Below, in pieces: positions 13,135 to 23,300 of a DNA stretch of 64,000 nt (within the stretch, counting starts at the first letter, position 1; each line of letters opens with the position of its first letter). Below the pieces are notes generated by a model, which saw only the letters and a list, made by a program, of their open reading frames with translations, made no database searches and was not told where the DNA came from. A program made the translations under genes and the position numbers. Origin of the DNA: Margaritifera margaritifera. Its lineage: Eukaryota > Mollusca > Bivalvia > Unionida > Margaritiferidae. Location: positions 1,178,001-1,242,000 of the forward strand of contig JAQPZY010001621.1 in assembly GCA_029931535.1 (NCBI GenBank), read 5' to 3'.

Positions 13135-13138
<4 letters not shown>
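12120..13138. other. Unannotated AT-rich stretch
   Basis: Contains a 105-codon open stretch on the plus strand (12436-12753) and a shorter one (12874-13065). Neither has a recognisable domain, a supporting splice pattern or gene neighbours. Confidence 0.45.

Positions 13139-13181
<43 letters not shown>
13139..13181. repeat. (TA)n microsatellite
   Basis: About 43 bp of TA. Confidence 0.95.
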
Positions 13182-13183
<2 letters not shown>

Positions 13184-13436
13184 CCAGAAGATATATTAGC
13201 AGAAGCCAAGTCAGTGTTTAGGTGATGTAATCCACGTACATGTAATTAGAGGTGATATAAACCAACACTGCACTTATACCAATGTATATGCTTGTCAAAA
13301 AAGTAACACACATCTTGTCTTCCATGAAAAATGCATGGTAAGATACAGGATTTCAAACTCTGTCAATACTGTTGACATTATTATACTAAATTTAATTTCA
13401 GGAGATGAAACTATGTGTTCTAATAATGCTATGATG

Positions 13437-13618
13437 TAATCATTGTTCACTAGAGCACACTTATGGATACAGAGATATCAATGGGGAGTTTCTGTCTTGA
13501 ATCATTGTTAACTAGAGTACACCTTTGGATATGATACAGCAATGGTCAGTTCCCATCTTGAATCCTTATTAAATAGAACACACCTCTGGATCTAGAGATG
13601 TATCAAAATGATGGTCAT
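13437..13618. repeat. Short tandem repeat, unit about 62 bp, three copies
   Basis: Three diverged copies of a unit containing 'CATTGTTCACTAGAGCACAC', 'GGATACAGAGATATCAATGG' and 'TCTTGAATC'. Confidence 0.75.
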
Positions 13619-15208
13619 TTGATATCAAATGCTCTTTTAGGAAACAAATGACAAGACATTAACTTTGGCAACCTCTAAGACTTTTAATAAAAGTAGCAAT
13701 TAATATAATCATTTTTGTGGCTGAATTGCTACAGACAAAGAAATAAAAGCTTGATTTATGTTTGTGTGAATTTGACTTAAGATTTAAAGATTTTAATTTT
13801 CCAATAACTGAAATTTTAACCCACGCAGCCCCCAAACCAACATGACTGAGAAGTTTTTTTTCTCACAAGAATGACTTAATCACCTACATTTTTAATTTGT
13901 TAAACCTTTCATACATTTTGCACATTATAATTCACAGAATTCCAAAAACTAGTGACAATTACATTGTTGCTTTATTAAATTTTAAACACTAGATTTCATG
14001 AAAGGGAGCAAAATCTATATATGTGTTTGCTGAAATTGTCTATTTAAATTCTGTAACTTTACAAATTGCAAATAATTTGATGCCCTTGCACCAGTATTTA
14101 TCATAAAGAAATACATTAAGTAGTTATGAAATTGAATTTTCCCTTAAAAAATAATCAAAATTTGACAACAAAATTTAGACCTTATGAAAATTTTGCATTT
14201 GTTCACACAAAAGTTTTATTCTTGGATCTGCAGGGGTGGGGGAGGGGGGTAAGTAGAAATACTAGTAAAAACAAAAAAACACTAGATGTTTGTCATTTTA
14301 AGAAAAATAAGCGAAGTAATTGCCCTACTTTTTTTTTTTTTACTAACATGGGCAAGAAATTATTAATTTTCCAATAGCTGAAATTTGAATACAAAACAAG
14401 CAAAGAATATCCAGTCTGTGCCCTGTTTTCAAGCTCAAACAATGATTATTAATTATGTTAATGAAATGTCAGATATTTAGATTTTGTTCTCAACAACAAA
14501 ATCAGCCACAGAGTGATAGTTATCCGAGGATAGCAAAACGAGTATAATATGAACTCATACATGTACATACATTATACATGTACATACATCATATATGTAT
14601 AATAATGAAGATTTTCATCTATTCCTAATGTTTACAATTAAAACAAACTATGCAGCATACATGTCTATTATATATACATATATATATATTACCATCAACA
14701 TAGCAGACCATTTAATATTGTGTTGATTATCAAACACCACTTGCACACAAGTATTCATGTGCATAAATGAAACTAATTAATTTACAAATCCAAGAATTTA
14801 AAAACTAATTAATTTACAAAACCAAGAATTTATGCTTAACCACAGTTGTTCTGCAGAACCTGGTGTCTCACATGTGTCTATCTATCAATGTATTCCCCCT
14901 CCCCCTTACATCTGACTTGACAACACTCGAAAACAACACTTTAACACAAAACTTTAATGTTGATGCTGCCACCATTGGCACCATAAAAGTGCTATCTATG
15001 TCTTACCAAGCTTATGGAGGTCAAACAAAAAAATATTCTGTACCCTAATAGAGATTTATTAACAAGTAACCATAGTATTTTCATATCCACACAACAATTT
15101 ATGTACAAACAAATTATTATTACAACCAAAAAACTGCACACTAAGATAAAATATGTATTAAGTAAAATATGTGTAACTTACATGGTAATCACTGGGGAAA
15201 TGAAAGCA
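13619..15208. other. AT-rich intergenic stretch
   Basis: No gene recognised. It holds simple sequence, for example a poly-T near 14330 and direct duplicates of 'AACTAATTAATTTACAAA' near 14770 and 14803. Short ORFs there have no family signature. Confidence 0.5.
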
Positions 15209-15290
15209 TCAAACAAGAGGCCCAAATGGGCCTGATATCGCTCCCCTGGGTAACTGACATGTATTACCTTCTGAATGCAAATTCTCTCAC
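15209..15290 (+). repeat. GGCCCA-headed dispersed repeat, copy 1
   Basis: Carries AGAGGCCCAAATGGGCCTGA followed by TATCGCTC. Related heads occur at 43985 and 57012. From memory, this kind of head is common in bivalve genomes, which is one reason for the organism guess. Confidence 0.6.
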
Positions 15291-15494
15291 ATATTGAAAC
15301 TGTGGAGTTGCTACACTGTCTATTAATGTCAGTGTCACTTATCTTCCAATTTTTTTAACACACACACACATCATCCATCAACTGTTGAGAAGATGGGATA
15401 CATAATGTATTGCATATATTGTCAGAAGATGTGATACAAAAGGCTTACTGATACTGAAAGTGATTTGCAAGCATTTATTGTCACACTGTTGATT

Positions 15495-15675
15495 AGTTGG
15501 TTTTTAACGGAGTACTTTCAGCACATTATAAGCTATATATCAAGCTGAGGAAATGGGAGTGAAGTGCCTTTGCTAAGGACACACAGAGGCAGTCTACCCT
15601 AGCTGGGTATCAAACCCACAACCCCTGGATTACAAGTCTGAAGCTCTAGCAACTGAGCCATCATGGCTCCCTACT
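15495..15675 (-). mobile_element. tRNA-headed SINE, copy 2
   Basis: Read on the minus strand: the head AGCCATGATGGCTCAGTTGC, a B-box-like GGGTTTGATACC, then the tail with GTGTCCTTAGCAAAGGCACT and TCACTCCCATTTCCTCAG. Confidence 0.8.
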
Positions 15676-15792
15676 GTCATACTGCAATGTAAAGAAACTG
15701 TACATGAATGAAACAGACATTTGCCATGCATCTCACTTGTACAATACTATATGTTTGGAATAATACATGCAAGTGATGCTGTATAGATAAGA

Positions 15793-16088
15793 ATGTCCTT
15801 GGAGCAGTGAATTTGCTTCAAATTGTGGAAATGTCATAGGAGGAGTGAATTTACATCAAATTGGGGAAATGTCCTTGGAGCAGTGAATTTACTTCAAAAT
15901 GGGAAAATGTCCCTGGAGCAGTAAATTTACTTGAAATTGGGGAAATGGTCTTGGAGCAGTGAATTTACTTGAAATTGGGGAAATGTCATCAGATCAATGA
16001 ATTTACTTCAAATTGGGGAAATGTACTTGGAGCAGTGAATTTACTTCAAATTGGGGAAATGTCCTAATAGTAGTGAATTTGCATCAGT
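15793..16088. repeat. Tandem repeat, unit about 39 bp, eight copies
   Basis: Units resemble 'GTCCTTGGAGCAGTGAATTT' plus ACTTCAAATTGGGGAAAT with a few substitutions per copy. Confidence 0.9.
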
Positions 16089-16726
16089 GATAAGTTACAA
16101 TGACAATGATAGATTTATTGCTCGAAAAAGCTGGAAATTTAAACATTCTGAAGGAGAGAGAACCAGTTGTACATAGTGAGGAACATTCAGACTGGATTGA
16201 CTCAGAAAATTTGAGACTGAGCAATACTCCTTGCATAAACTAACTTCACAAAACAACTGCTCAATTCAATCTAAAATGCTTGACAATTCCATCATTTTCT
16301 GAACAAGTTTCCCATTTCTAATTTTTTTTTTATTACTCACAACTGGCAAAAATGAAAGAAGTACAAGTTTTTTTCTTTCTATCCACATACCCTTTCTACA
16401 TGGAATTATAATTACTGAGACTTGTATGAGTACTGTTTTTCCAAACAAGCATGTTTCTATATCTATTTCAATAGTTTAAGTTTTTAGTCCACTTATTTTG
16501 AAAATATCTTCTCTTAAAAAATATGTAAATAGGTGAATCTCAAAATATATACATAAATGCTTCCACTGTATCATTTTTCAGCCCGTAAAATAACACCAAA
16601 TATAAATTCATAATATTGAAAAATGATTTTAAAAATAAAATGTCTTGGCAACAAACCATCCTAATAAATATTTAAAGAAAACAAACATATACATAAATAA
16701 ATAAGACAGTGAAAATACATCTTCTT
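16089..16726. other. Unannotated AT-rich stretch
   Basis: No gene or repeat recognised. The minus-strand open stretch 16266-16448 has no family resemblance. Confidence 0.45.
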
Positions 16727-16905
16727 CCACCACAGTTGCTCAGTAGATAGAGCATTGGATTTGTAATCCATTGGTCATGGGTTTGTTATACCCACCCAGG
16801 TCAGCCTGGGTCACCTGCCTTGGTGTTTCCATGGGAAAGACACTTAGCTCCCATTTCCTTGGCATGATATAGCCAATAATGTGTGGGAATTGCTATTTTT
16901 TGTGC
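16727..16905 (+). mobile_element. tRNA-headed SINE, copy 3
   Basis: The head CAGTTGCTCAGTAGATAGAG is followed by a decayed B box (GGGTTTGTTATACCC), then 'GGTCAGCCTGGGTCACCTGCC' and the tail GACACTTAGCTCCCATTTCC shared with copy 4. Confidence 0.85.
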
Positions 16906-16936
16906 AAGTGAATCCCACCCCCCTGGTCATCAGCTA

Positions 16937-17020
16937 AACACAAAAACTTAACCTAAGCCAGTAAAATGTGAAATGTAGGTCACAGTGACCTTCCTTTGTC
17001 ATAAGGGTGTGGTACAGTGT
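16937..17020 (-). repeat. Inverted copy of the 1-845 repeat family
   Basis: CAAAAACTTAACCTAAGCCA..GTGAAATGTAGGTCACAGTG is the reverse complement of the block at about 436-505. Confidence 0.8.
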
Positions 17021-17129
17021 ATGTACACAGTGTGCTGAAAACTTGAGCTCAACACACAATATTAACAAAGAAGAATATACAACTGATGTGCATGTATGTA
17101 CAAAGTCTGCCCCATAGCCACCACCTAGT

Positions 17130-17320
17130 TGGTAGGTGATATTAAACCCACTCCAAAATGCTGCCTAGGACCTAGAAAGAAAGAACGATTGAGATGCAGT
17201 GAGGCTGTACATATGTACATGCTTTTATATGTATGGATGACAATGCCAAAGTCAATACTGGAGGTAATACAATACCTCTCCTCTACTTTGCTGAGGTGAA
17301 CTAAAAAGAAAAAAAGCAAT
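17130..17320. repeat. Dispersed repeat pair, copy 1
   Basis: About 190 bp diverged from, but collinear with, 56440-56630. Shared blocks include 'GCTGCCTAGGACCTAGAAAG', 'GAGATGCAGTGAGGCTGTACAT' and 'GCTTTTATATGTATGGATG'. The minus-strand ORFs across both copies are similar because of the repeat, not because of a gene. Confidence 0.75.
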
Positions 17321-17551
17321 GTTGCTATGGCTGTTTCATTAAAAGCTTCATTTCTTTACGAATTTGGTCTTTTTTTCAACATGACTTTTGGCTACTTTAT
17401 CTGGCATCTTAACTGATTCTACCTATGTCTAACAAGCTATTTTTCGATCTATGAACCTATATCATTTTTCATTTCATTAATTTTGAAAAACTTATTTTTT
17501 CCTCAATTTGGGCTGCCTTTTCAAATATTGTTAATATATCAGCCTTGTTTG

Positions 17552-17684
17552 TACCAGACTAGTTCTTTCATGTGAGATACCTGTAAAATTGCTTGAACTA
17601 AACTAGTTCTTTCATTTGACATGCCTGTAAAAATGCTTGTAGCAGACTAGTTCTTTCATGTGAGATGCCTGTAAAAATGCTTAT
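17552..17684. repeat. Tandem repeat, unit about 45 bp, three copies
   Basis: Repeats of 'CTAGTTCTTTCATGTGAGAT' plus GCCTGTAAAAATGCTTG. Confidence 0.85.
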
Positions 17685-18040
17685 TGAGTAAACACACTGA
17701 TACAAGATTAGATACTTTTCATTGTCATCTGATTGTAACCCGATACAAGTGAATGTTAAAGTCCTGTTTCTTTTATCGAAATGCATTTATCTGGTTCTCT
17801 TTTTACGACAACACCCTTTATGGGAATCATATATCTACTGTCATTCAAAATTTACACTATTAATCTGGTGGTTGCACTAATCCAACACTGTTAGCAGCAA
17901 TACTTTATCCAAGGTTATATTTTACTTGTCCAAATTCTAATTCAATAAATCTGGATTACAGGTTAATAGAGTTTCACTGTTTGTACATATATGTGTTCAT
18001 ATGTGCATATATGTGCACAAATGTGCATGTGTCTGTCTGT
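17685..18040. other. Unannotated stretch
   Basis: AT-rich, ending in a short ATGTGCATATATGTGCACAA simple repeat. No gene recognised. Confidence 0.45.
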
Positions 18041-18293
18041 TAGGGGTGAAACGATATGTCTATGCCATGTATCAGTATGTATCGTGATACACAACCTATG
18101 ATACGATACATATTGATATACTTGAAGAATAAAGTGTCAACAGACTAATAATGATTCATGGACTGAAGATTAAAAGTAATTTTTAAAAGGTAAATATCAT
18201 TTTGAATTGATTCTCCACCTTTAGTATCAATGTGTGGAATGAAATGGCAGAATTATTGATGCATCAATACATTGGTGAATCATTTCACCACTA
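18041..18293. mobile_element. hAT-like MITE (imperfect TIRs)
   Basis: It starts TAGGGGTGAAACGAT and ends ATCATTTCACCACTA, an imperfect inverted pair of the hAT GGGTGAAACGAT terminus type. Near the left end is GTATCGTGATACACAACCTA, and the right end has GATGCATCAATACATTGG. No clean 8-bp target duplication is visible. Confidence 0.6.
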
Positions 18294-18972
18294 CCATCTA
18301 CAGTGGAACCCCGCTATAACGCGCCCCGCCATAACGCGAATTCGGATATAACGCGGTCGTAGCATGGCTCCCGAAATTTCGTATATTCATTCACGCATGG
18401 AGAAAAAAAATTTGGAGAAAAGTAAAAAAAACAAAACAAGAAATTAACTTCATTTTGGGCATGAGATTAGTTGTGACTTTTAAAATAATATGATCGTGGC
18501 ATGGTTCCTGAAATTTGAAATTCATTTACGTGTATTTTTATCGGACGGTGAAAATATTTGTTTAACGTACGAGAAATAGTGTGTAAAACGTTTATTATAA
18601 TTTGGTGGAAGAATTCGGGTATGACTTTTAATAATAAACGATCGGAACTTAACAATTTATCCAGGTTTTTTAGGTGATTTTGGAGAAGTGATCATGTATG
18701 AATTCTAAAATAATACGATATATATAACGTACGAGAAATAGTGTGTACAACGCTTGGCTTCTGAAATTTATCAATTTGAACAGGTTGTGGTGAAGCTCCG
18801 TATTCTACTCTAGAAGAGAAAACTGGTTTCATTAGGTTTTTGAATTGTTAAGCCGAAGTAAACATTATCGGAAGTGTTACTTATTACGGATCCATGAGTA
18901 AAGCCAGTAAATCGTCTTTGTGATTGTCTTCCATGAATTCTGTATACAGTCGTTGCTCAAACAATAGCCAAC

Positions 18973-19131
18973 ATGGGCTTCTTATTTAACTGCAATCACA
19001 GCCAAGCAGCAGACAAAGCTGTGGTTGATGCAAGAGTCGCACAATTTAAAAAACATCAAAGGACGAAAGCCGCCAACATGTATGCTGTGCTTGGCGGTGT
19101 GATCAAACAACAAACAGTTGAAAGTAAATAA
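18973..19131 (+). CDS. 52-codon ORF inside the pogo-like element, unknown
   Basis: ATG at 18973 to TAA at 19131. The product is basic and hydrophilic, with the stretch ADKAVVDARVAQFKKHQRTK. The local base composition is visibly less AT-rich than the surrounding element. No pogo helix-turn-helix or DDE motif is present and I do not recognise the family. It could be a captured exon fragment or chance. The sequence AAA-GTAAAT near its end could serve as a splice donor. Confidence 0.3.
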   Translation: MGFLFNCNHSQAADKAVVDARVAQFKKHQRTKAANMYAVLGGVIKQQTVESK

Positions 19132-19744
19132 TATCCACTTTATTATCTGTAAATTAAAAGGGTATTCAATTGTACATCCGTTCAGCTTAATTTTGTTTTA
19201 TATAAAAAGTGATTCGTAACCATTGCAGGCCTTCATTACAGTTCGCGGCAAAGAGTCAAACGTCATTGGATATATTTTTCAAGAAATGATGAAATTTAAA
19301 TTTGGAACCACACTGACTTTGCACTTTGCGCAACGATTAATTTAGCAGTTTTCACATGTTTCTTTTGATGTTCACAAAATCTGAAATAAAAGTTATTTGC
19401 ACGCTGAAATCATGCGTTGATTGTTAATTATTCTTGCAGTTGTCGCATATGATAAAATGTTAGCGGTATGAAATTTGTACAGACACCGTATGTAGACCCG
19501 GGAATAGCTGCATGCAATGACCGTACGATATCAGATGGCAAGTAAATGGTTTCAATATTTTGTTCATCCTATATTTTACACGACGAATTCAGACTATTAC
19601 AAAATTATTGAATATTTTAAATCTGTACGATTTTCAATGAAATTACATCCATTATGGATGAACTGCATGCCACGACGGCACGGTAGCATACGGTGTTGAT
19701 ACACTTTTCATGATATAGCGATAGTCTGGTATTATCGGTCAATC

Positions 19745-19788
19745 TTTATTATCGTTCAAACAAATAAAAATTAGTAAATGTTTTTAAT
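19745..19788 (-). terminator. Candidate TM9SF4 poly(A) signals
   Basis: On the minus strand, ATTAAA (19788-19783) and AATAAA (19750-19745) are the first such hexamers I find downstream of the TM9SF4 stop codon. Both lie inside the pogo-like element. There is no transcript evidence. Confidence 0.35.
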
Positions 19789-20150
19789 GCACAGTAATAA
19801 CCTATAAATATATTAGCCATCGATTATTTTGAATATATCTTAATTAATGCATTCCAGTTAATATTCATCTGATGATAAGCCGACTTTTGATCATTGTACA
19901 TGTGTATACACGTATATGTTCTCGGAAAAAAAGTTAAATATTGTAAAACCCCGCATTAACGCGACCCCGCTTTTAACGCGATCCGATTTTATGGACCCCG
20001 ATCATCGCGTTATAGCGGGGTTCCACTGTATGTTTATGGATGTGAAAAATACCTACCCTTTCAAAGCAAACAGACATGTACATTGCCCCATAATATTATA
20101 CCATTTACATAAATACACATATTAGTTTCTCTTCTAAGTTTAGCTCTGCA

Positions 20151-20300
20151 TCAATCAATCTTAATTGCTCCATATATTTTTCTAATGAAGAAATAAGATG
20201 CATAGAATCCAATTGTCCCCGTCAGCAACCAGAAAGTGACGACCATTAGATAGGTGTAACCAAAATACAAAAGAGTTGGGATAAACTCGGTGATTTCCAG
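20151..20300 (-). CDS. TM9SF4: TM9SF4 last coding exon
   Basis: 150 bp, phase 0 in, terminated by stop. The acceptor is TTTCAG before CTGGAAATC. It encodes [17 protein letters not shown], then the last membrane segment [18 protein letters not shown] and the cytosolic tail [10 protein letters not shown]. The longer open stretch to 20381 is intron read-through. Confidence 0.95.
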   Translation of the reverse strand: MEITEFIPTLLYFGYTYLMVVTFWLLTGTIGFYASYFFIRKIYGAIKID

Positions 20301-23300
20301 CTGAAATGAGAATATAAAGAATGAAAGGATATAGCATAAAAAAGCACTATTTCCATAGCTTACCAAGGCAAATCCTCCCACTTTTTATAGTTTCCCCACC
20401 CACCCAGACCCAACTCGGACTTATCCACACCATTTTCATAACACAGTTTCCTCTTGCTATGAATATATACATCAAAATTGGTTAAAGAAAATGCAAAAAA
20501 TATCATGATTGCAATTTTCCCATGTTCCCATGTGCTCAAAAATTCAGCCTGAACTACTCCAAAGTACACTAACTTTAGCAGTTATTAAAAATAGGGAAAA
20601 TTAATTTTGGAAGAATAGGCAATACAGGTTCTGAAAGTGCAATGAATGAATTACAAATATATAAAAAGCAAAAGTTATCTGCTTGTTTTTGTACAATTTA
20701 CCTTTTAAGTCCAGGAAGTGAAAATGACCTAATGGAGCTAGCAGGTTTTTCGATAGGTGTACATCTTAAGTAAGGACAAGCTGTATACTCTATAACCCAA
20801 ATTAAACCCATCAATCATGCACCAAAATAAAGGGAATTAAAAGTTCTTTTAACAATACCTACAATGTCTTTTTTTAAATAGCCAGGATAACCAGTGAGGA
20901 CAACCTGGAAAATTGTTTTTCTTTAAAAATTAAACCCTATGCAAAGTGCAAAACTGTAGAGCGTCACCTGGACCCCTTGTAGGGATGATATAATTGGACC
21001 CAAAGTGTAAATACCATCACTCCAGTGCACCATTTAACAAGGATAAAATGACAAGAAAGTAGGGTGAGAATGCCAGAAGACCTCATAATTTTCATGAAAG
21101 AGAGAGATCTCTCAATGAGAGATTGCTAAACTCTTTCAACAATCCAAACAATCCACCTCAAGATGGTTGCTACCAAAATATCAGAAGTATCATTTAAAGG
21201 GAAAAAAAGATAGTTACGACCCTTTCTTTTTCCTCTTCATTTAGCTAGATGGAACTGTAAAGCTCTAACTGGGCAAAGGAGCCCATCTTCATCATCCCCA
21301 GCCTAGATATGACTGAGATTGGGGATTTCAATAGGAGCAGGAGCTATGGAAGAACAGAAACTGGATTATAGTTACCACTGAAACATAAACAACCCTTTTC
21401 CACTGACATACGATTCTCAAAGGAAGCTTCACTCAAAGGTTCATAAGTAGGTTTAGATAGTAACTGAAGAACACACAAGAGGTTCCACCTCAGCAATAAC
21501 AAGCACGAGACTGATCTCTGGAGTTCAAAGTCTCTGATCAGTTCTGAAAGATGTGGGTCTGACGCAATAGTGGAGCCCGTAGAGAACTTAAAGAGTGTTA
21601 GAGAGGGTTGCTTTATAGCCCTTAATGGTGGATACTGAGCCATCTTTTTCTTCAAAGAGAAAAAGAAGAAAATCTGTAACTGCAGTTAAAAGGGAGCAGA
21701 CAGAATCAATGCATTTCCAGTTGTGCTAATACCAGAAAATTCTCAACTAGGCATTGTAAACCTTGGAGGTTGATTCCCTACTAGCCTGAGCAATGCATTT
21801 GGCAACCTAGCTGGACAACTGGTCTTGCGTGGAATGTGGCAGACTCTGAGAGTAATCTCCTCCAAAGCTGTCCAATGGAGGAGGTTCCAAACTTCCAAAC
21901 ATAAAGAACAGGAATGAGTGCCCCCTTGGTGTCTGGAGGTACACTATGACTGATGTGTTGTCTTGAGTGACAATGATGCAGCAATGCCTTATGCAGTGAT
22001 GTACCCTTGTAGTGCTAGAAAAGCAGCCCTCATTTCTAGATTATTGATGTGGAGTGAAGCTTCTTCCGAAGACCACTGGCCTGAAAGATGACTCCCTCTG
22101 GCTCTAGGTCAGCCCCCCCCCCCCCCGAATCTGAGGCCTTGGTGTAAAGGAAGGAGGTTCTGGAGCATTAATCGGAACTCCAGTCAGAAACCTGTCCTGA
22201 TTTTTTCCATCAGGGGGTTCTTGTGAAGACGCCAGTTTGGTAGAAGCAAGAACAAGAGGGGCTGCATATGAAGTCTTCCTATGGGAACTAAGTCTGCTTC
22301 CATGTTCAAAGTCCCCAGGAGAGAGAGGTAGAGATGAGCAAACAACTATGTCTTTTTGTCCAGTCTTGCTAAGAAAGCAAGGATTTGTAAGATTCTGTCA
22401 GGAGGAACACAGACTGTTCCTTGACAGGTGAGACAATTCATCCCCTCATAAATGAAATTCTTAGAAGTGATAAGATCTGACTTCTCCTGGTTTGGAATTA
22501 GGCCTAGTCTGAGAGACAGATCACTCAAAAGCGCATATCTGTGCATCAACCATTCGTCGCAGTACTGGAGGATGGGAACCCCTAAGGACCTTAAAGAAGC
22601 CATTATTACATCCATTACCCTGGTGAAGGCTCTAGGGAGTGGAAGCTAAGCCAAAAAGAAGAGTGAAATTCAAAGATATCCTGTCCCAGAAGAAACAGCA
22701 GAATTTCCCATAGGCTAGGAAGATGGGAATGTACAGATAAGCATCCAGAATATCTATGGAGACAGGCCAGTCATTTGGCGTGTTAGCATTCCTGACTGAG
22801 GCAGTTGTCCCCATCCTGAAATGCTCTTCCAGAAAGAATTTGTTCAAAGGGAAACAATCAATGAATCAAAACTTTCCCCCTCCCTTTGAAATGAAGAAAA
22901 TCCGGGAATAAAATCCTGAACTTCTTATGTTCTTCACCATCTCTACTGAACCCTTCCTTAGAAGGGAGTACACACATCTTCCCGCAGAGATACCAGCGGA
23001 GACTTGTGGAACAGAATCAGGGATGTGAAAGAGGTGATGGGTCCTGGAAGCAAAGCCGGTAAGCCTTATTGTGGAAAGGACACAGGCATCGTCTGAGAGG
23101 TCCAATCAAGTCTCTGAAAAAGGCTTAATCTGGCAGCTACTGGGGCACATGGAAGTGGGGGACTTGGCAGGAGAGGGTGGACTCCCTAGAGTCGAACGCC
23201 TTCATCCTTACTGAATAGGGAGGGATCCATAGACTCTCCCCACCAGCCCCTGCTGCCCCCCTTACTGTGAGAATGAAGGGAGGAAAGAGGTTTTAAATTG

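Larger units (their letters stand above)
18301..20028. mobile_element. pogo/Tigger-like DNA transposon derivative
   Basis: A 1728-bp element with perfect 23-bp terminal inverted repeats beginning CAGTGGAACCCCGCTATAAC, flanked by TA on both sides (18299-18300 and 20029-20030). Subterminal ATAACGCG/TTAACGCG motifs recur at both ends. The terminus and TA duplication are typical of the pogo/Tigger group of Tc1-mariner elements. No transposase is readable inside, so it is non-autonomous. An internal motif CGTACGAGAAATAGTGTGTA occurs twice (near 18567 and 18729). It lies about 120 bp beyond the TM9SF4 stop codon. Confidence 0.9.

Noticed and set aside
20301..20569. Extra TM9SF4 coding sequence upstream of the last exon
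   Set aside because: A clean acceptor at 20301-20306 joins in frame to the exon at 27551; the extension is intron read-through.
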